A stretch of 64,000 bases of DNA, from positions 62,001 to 126,000 of the forward strand of contig CAYXCZ010000002.1 in NCBI GenBank assembly GCA_964463695.1. The letters are read 5' to 3'. The stretch comes from JALNZU01 sp964463695. Lineage in GTDB: Bacteria > Bacteroidota > Bacteroidia > Bacteroidales > F082. Below, piece by piece: positions 17,692-27,255 of the stretch. Positions within the stretch are counted from its first letter, which is position 1, and every line of letters begins with the position of its first letter. A model generated the notes under the pieces. It did not search any database, had not been told where the DNA came from, and worked only from the letters and a program-made list of their open reading frames with translations. Position numbers and translations under genes: made by a program.

Positions 17692-20493
17692 TTAATGTGC
17701 TTCGAGCCAGTTTTCGCCAGTATTCATTTCGGTTTCAACAGCAACAGAAAGGGGGAGTGCATTCCTCATTTTTTGGGTCACAATTTCTTTTAAAACAGGC
17801 AATTCAGCTTTGAACGCATCAAACACAAGTTCGTCATGAACCTGCAAAATCATTTTTGATTGCATTTTACGCAGTGCCATTTCGTTGTGTATTTGGATCA
17901 TAGCAATTTTGATCATATCAGCCGAGGTGCCTTGAATAGGGGCGTTGATGGCATTACGTTCGGCAAAGCCTCTCACAACACTGTTTGAATTATTGATATC
18001 ACGCAACATACGGCGGCGACCCAACATCGTTTCCACAAAACCCTGTTTACGTGCAAGTTCGATTTGCGTATTCATGTAGGATTTGATGCCCGGATATTCT
18101 CTGAAATAGCTTTGAATGATATTTGCAGCTTCCCCTCGGCTTATGCCCAGCCGCTCCGAGAGTCCAAAAGCAGAAATGCCGTAAATGATACCAAAGTTGA
18201 CCATCTTGGCATTTCTACGCATCTCTTTAGTAACATCAGCTAAATCAACGTTATATACTTTAGATGCTGTTGCAGTATGAATATCAAGACCTTGGTTGAA
18301 TGCTTCAATCATGCCATTATCGCCACTAAGATGGGCAATAATTCGTAATTCGATTTGTGAATAGTCGGCTGCCAGCAAGGTGTATTGATTATTTCGGGGC
18401 ACAAAAGCTTTACGAATTTCGCGGCCGCGCTCCGTGCGAATAGGTATATTTTGCAGGTTTGGGTTGTTTGAACTCAACCTTCCTGTTGAGGCAACAGCTT
18501 GATTGTAAGAAGTATGTATTCTTCCATCACGTGGATTAGCCAAGTCGGGTAGGGTATCGACATAGGTTGATTTTAACTTGGTAAGTGATCGATAATCGAG
18601 AATGAACTGTACAATTGGATGCGAATGAATCATTTTACTGAGAACTTCTTCTCCGGTAGGGTATTGTCCGGTTTTTGTTTTTTTGGCATTGGTTGTAAGG
18701 CCAAGTTTTTCGAACAGGATGTCGCCCAGCTGTTTAGGTGAAGAAATATTAAAAGTTGTTCCTGCCAACGCATAAATATCTTTTTCGATTTGCTTGATTT
18801 CTTCTTCTAAGCCATCACCAATTTGTTTGAGTGTGGCAGCATCAATCCTTACACCTTCAGCTTCCATTGAAGCTAAAACAGGTACGAGCGGCATCTCTAT
18901 TTTTTCAAACAACTCTTTTAGTTGCAGCTCTTCGAGCAAGGGCTCAAAAACAAGTTTAAGCTGTAGCGTGATATCCGCATCCTCGGCAGCATATTCCTTA
19001 AGGGCTTCAGCATCGGTATCGCGCATGCTTCCTTGGTTTTTACCTTTTTTCCCTATTAGGGTCTCAATCGAAACAGGTGAATAATTCAGGTAAGTTTCAG
19101 CCAGAACATCCATATTGTGGCGTTGATCAGGCTCGAGCAGGTAATGAGCAATCATCGTATCAAAAAGTGGCCCTTTAACCTGAATATCGTACCAGCTTAG
19201 CACAGAGATGTCGTATTTCAGGTTTTGTCCAATCTTTAGAATGGTAGAACTTTCGAAAAAGGGTTTAAAAACCGAAAGAATTTGCTGGCAGCTGTGGTAG
19301 TTTTCGGGCAGATGCACAAACCATGCTTTATGCGGAGTTATTGCGAATGACATTCCTACAAGTTCAGCAGTATGAGCATCTATGGCAGTGGTTTCGGTAT
19401 CGAAACAAACAGAAGTAGCCTGCAGAAGTTGTTGAAGTAATTCATGAATTTCAGTTTCAGTAGTAACACTTATGTACTGATGAGGGGTGTCAAAAATGGT
19501 GTTTTTTGTGGTGGATTGAAAATCAGATACATTAGATTCTTCCAGGCTGCTGAACAAATCATTTCCTCCAGATTTAGTGGTAGAAAAGCCTGATTCCCGT
19601 GATTGACGCATGGCATCATCTGTCATTCTTTTAGCGAATGTCCTGAATTCCAACTCGTCGAACAGTATTTTCAACCGTCCCATATCCGGTTGATCCATTA
19701 TAAGTGCCTCTGGCTCAAATGCAATAGGGACGTTGGTAATGATAGTTGCCAATTGACGCGACTGAATGGCTGAAGCTGTATTGTTCTCGATATTTTCTTT
19801 CAGTTTTCCCTTAAGTTCGTGCAGGTTAAGAAGGAGGTTGTCAATAGAATCGTAATCTGCAATGAGTTTTGATGCTGTTTTTTCGCCAACGCCTGGAACT
19901 CCGGGGATATTGTCGGAAGCATCACCCATCAAACCTAAAATATCAATAAGTTGCTCTGGTCGTTTGATGCCATACCTTTCACAAATCTCAGGAACTCCCC
20001 ATATGACAGGATCTTCGCCTGCACGAGCAGGTTTATACATGAAAATATTATCCGAAAGTAATTGACCAAAATCTTTGTCAGGAGTCATCATATAGGTTAT
20101 AAACCCTTCTTTTTCAGCTGATTTGGCTAAAGTACCAATCACATCATCGGCTTCAAAGCCATCAACAACCAAAATTGGAATATTGAATGCTTTTATCAGA
20201 TCAATAATATATGGAATAGAAGAAGCGAGGTCGTCCGGCATTTTTTCCCTGTTGGCTTTGTAGGCAGGAAAATCGGTATGGCGTTGTGTTGGTACCATTG
20301 TGTCGAATGCGACACCGATATGTGTAGGTTTTTCTTTTTTCAGCACCTCATACAAGGTATTGGCAAAACCTAAAATGGCAGAAGTGTTTAATCCTTTTGA
20401 ATTGATACGCGGATTCTTGTTAAGTGCAAAAAATGCTCTGTAAATCAATGCCATGGCATCGAGTAGGAAGAGTTTGGGTTTTGTATCAGACAT
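17692..20493 (-). CDS. polA: DNA polymerase I
   Basis: This is the repair and Okazaki-fragment polymerase. The 933-residue protein has all three domains. The 5'-3' exonuclease (about 1-290) shows GFEADDVIGTLA and GVPGVGEKTASKLI. The 3'-5' exonuclease shows FDTETTAID, NLKYD and YAAEDAD, so the D-x-E, N-x3-D and Y-x3-D metal residues are present and proofreading appears intact. The polymerase domain has motif A DYSQIELR, motif B RRNAKMVNFGIIYG and motif C QVHDELVFD. It is flanked by the T9SS cargo gene and phoH with no tight coupling. Confidence 0.97.
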   Translation of the reverse strand: MSDTKPKLFLLDAMALIYRAFFALNKNPRINSKGLNTSAILGFANTLYEVLKKEKPTHIGVAFDTMVPTQRHTDFPAYKANREKMPDDLASSIPYIIDLIKAFNIPILVVDGFEADDVIGTLAKSAEKEGFITYMMTPDKDFGQLLSDNIFMYKPARAGEDPVIWGVPEICERYGIKRPEQLIDILGLMGDASDNIPGVPGVGEKTASKLIADYDSIDNLLLNLHELKGKLKENIENNTASAIQSRQLATIITNVPIAFEPEALIMDQPDMGRLKILFDELEFRTFAKRMTDDAMRQSRESGFSTTKSGGNDLFSSLEESNVSDFQSTTKNTIFDTPHQYISVTTETEIHELLQQLLQATSVCFDTETTAIDAHTAELVGMSFAITPHKAWFVHLPENYHSCQQILSVFKPFFESSTILKIGQNLKYDISVLSWYDIQVKGPLFDTMIAHYLLEPDQRHNMDVLAETYLNYSPVSIETLIGKKGKNQGSMRDTDAEALKEYAAEDADITLQLKLVFEPLLEELQLKELFEKIEMPLVPVLASMEAEGVRIDAATLKQIGDGLEEEIKQIEKDIYALAGTTFNISSPKQLGDILFEKLGLTTNAKKTKTGQYPTGEEVLSKMIHSHPIVQFILDYRSLTKLKSTYVDTLPDLANPRDGRIHTSYNQAVASTGRLSSNNPNLQNIPIRTERGREIRKAFVPRNNQYTLLAADYSQIELRIIAHLSGDNGMIEAFNQGLDIHTATASKVYNVDLADVTKEMRRNAKMVNFGIIYGISAFGLSERLGISRGEAANIIQSYFREYPGIKSYMNTQIELARKQGFVETMLGRRRMLRDINNSNSVVRGFAERNAINAPIQGTSADMIKIAMIQIHNEMALRKMQSKMILQVHDELVFDAFKAELPVLKEIVTQKMRNALPLSVAVETEMNTGENWLEAH

Positions 20494-20688
20494 ATTGTTG
20501 CAGAATTATTGGGTAAAAATAAGCATTTGCAGCGGAGTTTGGCATATGCCGGAATCTTCCGTAAAGATGATAATGTCCTCGGTCGTACTATTGCACGATC
20601 ATTCCATAAGTCCAAAAACTTAAAAATTTAATTTTTATAGGTATCAATCAGATAGTACCAAACATTTTTAAAACCTTGCTGATACTAT

Positions 20689-22026
20689 TTAAAGCAGGTC
20701 GTTTGCAAGATTAGCCAACTCCGACCGTTCGCCTTTTTCCAACCGGATGTGGGCATAGATACTGTGATGCTTAATTTTGTCGATGAGATAAGAAAGTCCG
20801 TTGGAGTGCGCATCCAGATAAGGGGTGTCGATCTGGAAAATATCACCTGTAAAGATAATTTTTGTGTTTTCACCTGCACGTGTGATGATGGTTTTCACCT
20901 CGTGCGGTGTGAGATTTTGAGCTTCATCAACAATAAAAATCACATTGGAGATGCTTCTGCCACGTATATAAGCCAATGGAGTGATTACAAGTTTTTCTTT
21001 TTCAATGGCTTCTGTAATTCTTTTATACTCTTTATCCTCTTCACCATATTGATTTTGAATGAATTTCAAATTATCCCACAGGGGTTCCATATATGGATTG
21101 AGCTTGGATTTGATGTCGCCGGGCAAAAATCCGATGTCTTTGTTGCTTAACGGAACAATTGGGCGAGCAAGATAAACTTGTTTGTAGTTTCTGCGTTGCT
21201 CCCAGGCAGCAGCTAGGGCCAAAAGTGTTTTCCCTGTTCCGGCAATACCTTGAATTGAAACTAATTTCACCTCAGGATTAAGAAGTGCATGCAAGGCAAA
21301 AACTTGCTCTGCATTGCGAGGCATAATATGCGAAATAGCTTGTTTTTCAATTCGTTCGATACGTTGTGTAATTGGATTGTAATAAGCAAGTGTTGAGTTT
21401 TTAGGACTTTTTAAAACGAAATAATGATTAGGTACTGCTTTTGTAAGCCCAATTTCTTCGATGGAGCAAAACCCTTGCTGATACAGCTTGTCAATGATTT
21501 CTGAAGGCACATCATCCAAATTTGTTTTGCCGGTGTAAAGCGATTCAACATCTTTTATTTTGCCTGTTTCATAATCTTCTGCCTGCAAACTTAATGATTT
21601 GGCCTTCAAACGGAGGTTTACGTCTTTCGAAACCAAAATAACTTTTTTGTCAGCATTCTCTTCTGCCAGTTTCAATGCAGCATTCAAAATGCGGTGATCA
21701 GGTTTGTCGCTTCCAAATATTTCACAGGCATCCGGACTGCTTTTTTCATCCATCAAAACCTTGAAACGTCCTTTGCTTGGGCCATTAAGACGCTTCCAGT
21801 TTTTCATACTGGTCTTTCCCGAAACCTTATCCATGAACCGTATGAACTCCCTTGCCTCAAAATTTTTGGTGTCGTTACCTTTTTTGAAATTATCCAATTC
21901 CTCAAAAACAGTAATAGGGATTGCCACATCATTTTCCTCAAAGGTGTTGATGGCGTTGTGGTTATAGATGATAACAGAAGTATCGAGGACAAAAATTTTC
22001 TTGATTTTTTCTTTAGCTGCAGGCAT
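20689..22026 (-). CDS. PIN-PhoH ATPase (PhoH2 type)
   Basis: The 445-residue protein fuses an N-terminal PIN ribonuclease domain to a PhoH ATPase domain. The PIN domain (about 10-150) starts FVLDTSVIIYN, with the acidic DTS and later VFEELD. The ATPase domain has Walker A GIAGTGKT near residues 258-268 and the Walker B-like FIVDEAQNLT, plus IFTGDIFQID. Characterised PhoH2 proteins unwind and cleave RNA, so an RNA-quality or stress role is likely. It is separated from polA by 195 bases and appears monocistronic. Confidence 0.9.
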   Translation of the reverse strand: MPAAKEKIKKIFVLDTSVIIYNHNAINTFEENDVAIPITVFEELDNFKKGNDTKNFEAREFIRFMDKVSGKTSMKNWKRLNGPSKGRFKVLMDEKSSPDACEIFGSDKPDHRILNAALKLAEENADKKVILVSKDVNLRLKAKSLSLQAEDYETGKIKDVESLYTGKTNLDDVPSEIIDKLYQQGFCSIEEIGLTKAVPNHYFVLKSPKNSTLAYYNPITQRIERIEKQAISHIMPRNAEQVFALHALLNPEVKLVSIQGIAGTGKTLLALAAAWEQRRNYKQVYLARPIVPLSNKDIGFLPGDIKSKLNPYMEPLWDNLKFIQNQYGEEDKEYKRITEAIEKEKLVITPLAYIRGRSISNVIFIVDEAQNLTPHEVKTIITRAGENTKIIFTGDIFQIDTPYLDAHSNGLSYLIDKIKHHSIYAHIRLEKGERSELANLANDLL

Positions 22027-22347
22027 AAAACGGCATTTTAAAAAATTATGACCGTAAAGTTAGGATGTGAAAATCACTTCAATGTAAAGCATCAAATTAA
22101 TTATCAACAACCAATTGTTGATGATATTTCAGGTTTTAATATGATAAAGAGGTCGTTTTTTGTGGTTTCTTGCACAAATTAATAATAAAAACTTTTTATT
22201 ACTTTTTTATCTAATAGCTAACCCTTTCAATGCCTGTGTATTATCATTTTTATCTTTAATTTAGATCATTTCTAAGGCTAAATAATTTCTTTAGGGATAA
22301 AAAGATTTTATTTTTGTAGAAAGCTATAAGTACAAATTGCATCCAAC
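22027..22347. other. 321-base AT-rich intergenic region between divergent phoH and aminotransferase genes
   Basis: No reading frame of note is present. It must hold both divergent promoters. On the plus strand a TATTTTTG box (22309-22316) precedes the aminotransferase. Near phoH the minus strand reads TAACTTTA, only a partial match. No strong hairpin was seen. Confidence 0.6.
22309..22316 (+). promoter_or_regulatory. Bacteroidota -7 box (TATTTTTG) for the aminotransferase operon
   Basis: TATTTTTG matches TAnnTTTG and lies 31 bases upstream of the ATG at 22348. The region 20 bases further upstream is T-rich but has no clear TTTG. Confidence 0.5.
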
Positions 22348-23505
22348 ATGCTAACATTTGACGGACAAATTTTCTCGAAACTACCTCAATCCGGCACTTC
22401 CATTTTTGCCATTATGTCGAAAATGGCAGTTGATCATCATGCGATCAACCTTTCACAAGGATTTCCTGATTTCCCTATTTCTGATAAGCTCATTGCAAGG
22501 GTAAATCATTACATGAAAAAAGGGTTCAATCAGTATGCCCCAATGCCGGGGGTGCTTCCATTGCGCAAAGCTATTGCTCAAAAGGCTGCGAAGACATATG
22601 GGGTTTCCTATAATCCTGAGCATGAAATTACCATAACCGCGGGTGCAACACAAGCCATTTATACTGCAATAAGTGCCTTTATAAAAGAAGGTAACGAAGT
22701 GATTATTTTTGAACCTGCTTACGATAGTTATGCTCCTGCCGTAAAAATTAACGGAGGATTGGTCAAATATGTAGAGCTTACTGCACCCTTTTTCAAAATA
22801 AACTGGAATGATGTGAAGCGGATGATCTCAAACCGAACACGCATGATCATCATTAATAGTCCGCACAACCCAACCGGAAGCCTTCTCGACGAAAGTGATA
22901 TGATGCAGTTGGATGTTATTACGCGCAATACGGATATCATCGTTTTAAGTGATGAAGTGTACGAACACTTGATTTTTGACAACCAAAAACACCAAAGCGC
23001 TTGTTGTTTTCCCGGTTTGGTAAACAGGAGCATGGTTATAGGTTCATTTGGAAAAACATTTCACGCAACAGGCTGGAAAACAGGGTTTGTAATGGCCCCT
23101 GCTGATTTAACAGCCGAGTTTAGGAAACTCCATCAGTTTACAGTTTTTGCATCCAATACTCCCATTCAATATGCTATTGCCGATTTTCTGGAAGACGATG
23201 CGAATTACACACATCTTCCGGCATTTTATCAGAGCAAACGGGACTTTTTTGCTGAAAAACTGAAATCTTCCCGCTTTGAATTGATACCTTGTCATGGCAC
23301 CTATTTTCAATTATTGAGTTATAAAGCCATTTCCGATGAACCGGAAATGGTATTTGCCGAACGTCTTGTAAAAGAGCATCGTATAGCATTAATACCTTTA
23401 GCACCTTTTTATCAGCAGAACCAAAACCAGCAACTGATGCGTGTTTGTTTTGCGAAAAAAGAAGAAACACTTTCCAAAGCTGCTGAAATCCTATGCAGGA
23501 TTTAA
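22348..23505 (+). CDS. Methionine/glutamine aminotransferase (YbdL-like, fold type I PLP)
   Basis: This PLP enzyme is of the kynurenine/methionine aminotransferase group and probably transaminates methionine or its keto acid with glutamine as amino donor. The 385-residue product has INLSQGFPDF at the start, INSPHNPTGS, SDEVYEHLIF, and the Schiff-base lysine in SFGKTFHATGWKTGF (Lys236). Length and motifs match E. coli YbdL. The omega-amidase gene begins 13 bases before its stop. That pairing makes sense: glutamine transamination yields 2-oxoglutaramate, which the amidase hydrolyses. The exact physiological substrate is inferred. Confidence 0.87.
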   Translation: MLTFDGQIFSKLPQSGTSIFAIMSKMAVDHHAINLSQGFPDFPISDKLIARVNHYMKKGFNQYAPMPGVLPLRKAIAQKAAKTYGVSYNPEHEITITAGATQAIYTAISAFIKEGNEVIIFEPAYDSYAPAVKINGGLVKYVELTAPFFKINWNDVKRMISNRTRMIIINSPHNPTGSLLDESDMMQLDVITRNTDIIVLSDEVYEHLIFDNQKHQSACCFPGLVNRSMVIGSFGKTFHATGWKTGFVMAPADLTAEFRKLHQFTVFASNTPIQYAIADFLEDDANYTHLPAFYQSKRDFFAEKLKSSRFELIPCHGTYFQLLSYKAISDEPEMVFAERLVKEHRIALIPLAPFYQQNQNQQLMRVCFAKKEETLSKAAEILCRI

Positions 23506-24296
23506 GAATAGCCTATTTGCAGGCCAACCTGATTTGGGAAAACCCTCAGGCGAATCTGAGGTTGTTTGATAACTTAATGCAACAGCAAACGCAATCCAAC
23601 GACCTTATTATCCTTCCCGAAACTTTTACTACCGGATTTCCTGTTGATCCTCATGTATTTGCAGAGGAATTAAATGGCCCCACAATGATATGGATGAAGG
23701 CTAAGGCCCAACAATATAATGCGGTTGTTTGCGGCAGCATCCTTCTTAAAGATTCAGGAAATTTTTACAATTGTTTCATCTGGATGCGACCCGACGGCAG
23801 CTACGAAACCTATGCTAAAGGCCATGTTTTCAGGATGGGTGGTGAACATGAACAAATAACACCTGGAGATCATTTACTTACAGTGAAACTCAATGGATGG
23901 CGAATCAGGCCTTTGATTTGTTATGATCTCCGTTTCCCGGTCTGGTGTAGAAATACGTCTCAGGATGGAGTGTTTGCCTATGATTTACTTTTGTTTGTAG
24001 CTAACTGGCCCTCAGTAAGATCATGGCCTTGGAAGCAATTGATTATTGCAAGAGCGATCGAAAACCAGTCGTATGTTATTGGCGTAAATCGTGTTGGAGT
24101 TGATGGATTAAACTTCAACTACACCGGCGACTCATGTGTGCTGGATGCTAAAGGATTTATGGTTTCGCAAGCGGTTGCAGAAAAGGAGATGCTTGTTGAG
24201 GTAAGTTTAAACTATGCTGAGCTACTGATTTTCAGAGAGAAATTTAATGTAGCCCTTGATTGGGATCGGTTTAATATCCTACATTTGTCTTCTTAA
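23493..24296 (+). CDS. Omega-amidase, nitrilase superfamily (YafV/Nit2-like)
   Basis: The enzyme hydrolyses omega-monoamides such as 2-oxoglutaramate to 2-oxoglutarate and ammonia. The 267-residue protein has the nitrilase triad: Glu43 in LPETFTTGF, Lys109 in YAKGHVF and Cys143 in ICYDLRFP. The MGGEHEQITPG and NWPSVRSWPWKQLI segments are characteristic of the YafV branch. It overlaps the aminotransferase by 13 bases, so both are translated together. Their products complete a glutamine-driven transamination. Confidence 0.88.
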   Translation: MQDLRIAYLQANLIWENPQANLRLFDNLMQQQTQSNDLIILPETFTTGFPVDPHVFAEELNGPTMIWMKAKAQQYNAVVCGSILLKDSGNFYNCFIWMRPDGSYETYAKGHVFRMGGEHEQITPGDHLLTVKLNGWRIRPLICYDLRFPVWCRNTSQDGVFAYDLLLFVANWPSVRSWPWKQLIIARAIENQSYVIGVNRVGVDGLNFNYTGDSCVLDAKGFMVSQAVAEKEMLVEVSLNYAELLIFREKFNVALDWDRFNILHLSS

Positions 24297-24311
24297 TTTT
24301 AATCTTTTTCA

Positions 24312-25652
24312 ATGAATATAATTATAGCCGGTGATGGTGAGGTGGGATTACATCTTGCCGAATCGCTTGTAAACAGTAATCATAATATTACCATTGTTGA
24401 TCCACATGAAGATTTGCTAAAGATGGTTGAGTCCCACTCGGATCTAATGACAATCAATGGTGATGCTACTTCAATCAGTGTTTTGCAGCGTGCTAATGTA
24501 AAAAAGGCTGATTTGTTAATTTCTGTGGTCCATCAGGAGCATATGAATCTAATGACTTGCATCCTGGCAAAAAAACTTGGAGCTAAGAAAGTAATAGCGC
24601 GCGTAAATACAATGGAGAACCTAAGTCTTCAAAACAGGCAGATTTATCAGGAACTGGGAATTGATGCGCTTATTTCACCTGAAGATATAGCGGCTCAGGA
24701 AATCATATCACTACTTAAACAAACCGCTGCTACAGAGGTTTTTGAATTTTCTGATGGTAAACTTCAGCTTTTTATGATCAAGCTTGAAGCTACAGCTCCA
24801 GTGATAAATATGTCGCTGAATCAAATAGCTAATGAATATAAGAATCTTAATTTCAGGGCAGTAGCTATTCATAGAAAACGTTCCACGTTCATTCCAAGGG
24901 GTGATGATCAATTTCAGGCCAATGACCTTGCTTATGTTATTACTAAACCTGATGCCATTGAACAGCTACTTGAGCTGGGTGGAAAAGTTGAGCATGAAAT
25001 TCACAATGTGATGATCATTGGCGGAGGAAGGGTGGGGCGTATTACCGCTAAACGCCTTGAAAAAGAGATGAATATCAAGATGATTGAAAAGGATAAAGAC
25101 CGTTGCATGGTTCTGACCGATTATCTGGAAGATACACTTATTATAAATGGTGATGCCCGAAATATTCAATTGCTTGAAGATGAGGATATCACAAGTATGG
25201 ACGCCTTTATTGCGGTGACCAATAATACAGAGACAAATATTCTCACATGTTTGCATGCCCGCATGAGCGGTGTTAAGAAAACAATCGCACTCGTAGAGAA
25301 TATCGATTATATTGATATTTCGCAAAACATTGGAATAGATACAATTATAAATAAGAAATTGATCGCCGCAAGCTATATGGTGCGTTATACTATGGGTACG
25401 GAAGTTTTGACACTTAAGTGCTTAAGTGGTATTGATGCTGATGCCATGGAAATGATTGCGCGTCCAGGTTCACCAATTACTAAAAAACCCATCAATAAAC
25501 TTAATATTCCGGAAGGCGCAATTATCGGAGGAGTAGTTCGGGATGAAAAAGCCTATATTGCTCTAGGCGATTTTCAGGTTCAGGAAAATGACAAAGTGGT
25601 TGTTTTTGTGCTTCCTTATGCAGTTCACAAGGTAGAAAAACTGTTTCATTAA
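24312..25652 (+). CDS. trkA: Trk potassium uptake regulator TrkA
   Basis: TrkA is the cytoplasmic NAD(H)/nucleotide-binding ring that gates the TrkH potassium channel. The 446-residue product has two RCK repeats. The first Rossmann motif is GDGEVGLHLAE with acidic IVDPHED; the second, near residue 232, is GGGRVGRITA. Each is followed by an RCK_C domain (around residues 140-220 and 370-446). trkH starts 16 bases after the stop, giving a complete Trk system in one operon. Confidence 0.95.
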   Translation: MNIIIAGDGEVGLHLAESLVNSNHNITIVDPHEDLLKMVESHSDLMTINGDATSISVLQRANVKKADLLISVVHQEHMNLMTCILAKKLGAKKVIARVNTMENLSLQNRQIYQELGIDALISPEDIAAQEIISLLKQTAATEVFEFSDGKLQLFMIKLEATAPVINMSLNQIANEYKNLNFRAVAIHRKRSTFIPRGDDQFQANDLAYVITKPDAIEQLLELGGKVEHEIHNVMIIGGGRVGRITAKRLEKEMNIKMIEKDKDRCMVLTDYLEDTLIINGDARNIQLLEDEDITSMDAFIAVTNNTETNILTCLHARMSGVKKTIALVENIDYIDISQNIGIDTIINKKLIAASYMVRYTMGTEVLTLKCLSGIDADAMEMIARPGSPITKKPINKLNIPEGAIIGGVVRDEKAYIALGDFQVQENDKVVVFVLPYAVHKVEKLFH

Positions 25653-25668
25653 AAGTTTTGTATCCCGG

Positions 25669-27138
25669 ATGACCATGAAAAGTTTTTTTAGAGAAATAAA
25701 CTTCACCCTAATTGCCAGAATTATTGGCTTTTTGTTGATAATTGAGGCTGTTTTCATGTTTTCCGTTGTGCCCGTTGGTTGGTATTATCATGGATATCAA
25801 TCATATGCAATGCTCATTGCTGCTGTTACTACGCTTGTTTCGGGTTTGCTGATGTTTCTGTTCAATCGTAAAACCACAAATATTTTAGGGAAAAGGGAAG
25901 GCTATATTATCGTTACATTGTCGTGGATAATCACTTCATTTTATGGAGCGTTGCCCTTTTATCTGGCGGGTGATATACCTTCTTTTACAGATGCCTTTTT
26001 TGAAACAATGTCAGGATTTACAACTACAGGGAGTAGTATTCTGACAGATATTGAGTCATTTCCAAAGGATCTTTTGTTTTGGAGAAGTTTAACGCATTGG
26101 CTTGGTGGAATGGGAATCATAGTTTTATCAGTAGCTATTTTACCTATTTTAGGGATCGGAGGAATGCAGCTTTTTATGGCTGAAATGCCGGGTATAACAT
26201 ACGACAAACTGCATCCGCGCATTACATCAACAGCCAAAAGGCTTTGGGGGATTTATGTTCTTTTGACCCTATTACAGTTTTTATTTCTTTGGGCGGGCGA
26301 AATGGATTGGTTTGATGCTATCAATCATAGCTTTGCAACCATGGCAACAGGAGGGTTTTCAACCCGAAATAATAGTGTTGCTGCTTTTGGTTCATACAGT
26401 CAGTATGTGATGATTGTTTTTATGATTTTGGCTGGAACAAACTTCACCCTCCACTATTTTGCATTGCATGGTCGATTGAAGCAAGTATTTAAAGATGAAG
26501 AGTATAGAGGGTATTTGCTACTAATAGTTTTTTCAACTATCATTATAACAATCGGTCTGATTTTGGCTTACAACGGCTCATGGGAATTGCATTTCAGGGA
26601 AGCTTTGTTCACTGTTGTGTCCATACTAACCACAACTGGTTTCGTGACAGCAAATTATCTGACTTGGCCAGTGTTTTTATATATGATTATATTTTTGCTC
26701 ATGTTTGTTGGAGGAAGTGCTGGTTCAACAGGTGGTGGGATGAAAGTGGTTCGTCAAATGCTATTGATAAAAAATTCGTGGATGGAGCTGCGGCGTTCTA
26801 TTCATCCTAATGCAGTATTACCTGTTAAGTTCAACAATAAGAGTGTACCTCAGGATATCATTTATAAGGTGATGGCCTTCTTTTTAATGTATATTCTCAT
26901 CTTTGCTTTTGGAGTGCTCGCTTTATCAGCGCTGGGTTTAAACTTTGAAACATCTGTTGGAGCTTCAATAGCGAGTCTTGGTAATATCGGGCCTGGAATT
27001 GGGCTTGTTGGACCAATTGATAATTATGCCTTTATGCCAGATACAGCTAAATGGGTTCTTTCTGCTTTGATGATGTTGGGACGACTGGAACTTTTTACAG
27101 TACTGATGTTGTTTTCGCCTCACTTCTGGCGAAAGTAG
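25669..27138 (+). CDS. trkH: Trk potassium transporter channel subunit TrkH
   Basis: TrkH is the membrane channel of the Trk potassium uptake system. The 489-residue protein is highly hydrophobic with about ten membrane segments. Four pore-loop repeats carry the selectivity glycines: TTGSSIL, MATGGFSTRN, TTTGFVTANY and SLGNIGPGIG. It starts at ATG 25669, with an alternative ATG two codons later. It follows trkA directly. Confidence 0.95.
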   Translation: MTMKSFFREINFTLIARIIGFLLIIEAVFMFSVVPVGWYYHGYQSYAMLIAAVTTLVSGLLMFLFNRKTTNILGKREGYIIVTLSWIITSFYGALPFYLAGDIPSFTDAFFETMSGFTTTGSSILTDIESFPKDLLFWRSLTHWLGGMGIIVLSVAILPILGIGGMQLFMAEMPGITYDKLHPRITSTAKRLWGIYVLLTLLQFLFLWAGEMDWFDAINHSFATMATGGFSTRNNSVAAFGSYSQYVMIVFMILAGTNFTLHYFALHGRLKQVFKDEEYRGYLLLIVFSTIIITIGLILAYNGSWELHFREALFTVVSILTTTGFVTANYLTWPVFLYMIIFLLMFVGGSAGSTGGGMKVVRQMLLIKNSWMELRRSIHPNAVLPVKFNNKSVPQDIIYKVMAFFLMYILIFAFGVLALSALGLNFETSVGASIASLGNIGPGIGLVGPIDNYAFMPDTAKWVLSALMMLGRLELFTVLMLFSPHFWRK

Positions 27139-27255
27139 AACTTAATCAATAGCATTTTTCAGCATCTTAAAATCGAATTCTTGAAATTAAGAAATGAAAA
27201 GAACAATACTAGCTAAAGTCTTTTGAGCAATAAATACATTCGTCCTGCCTGACTG

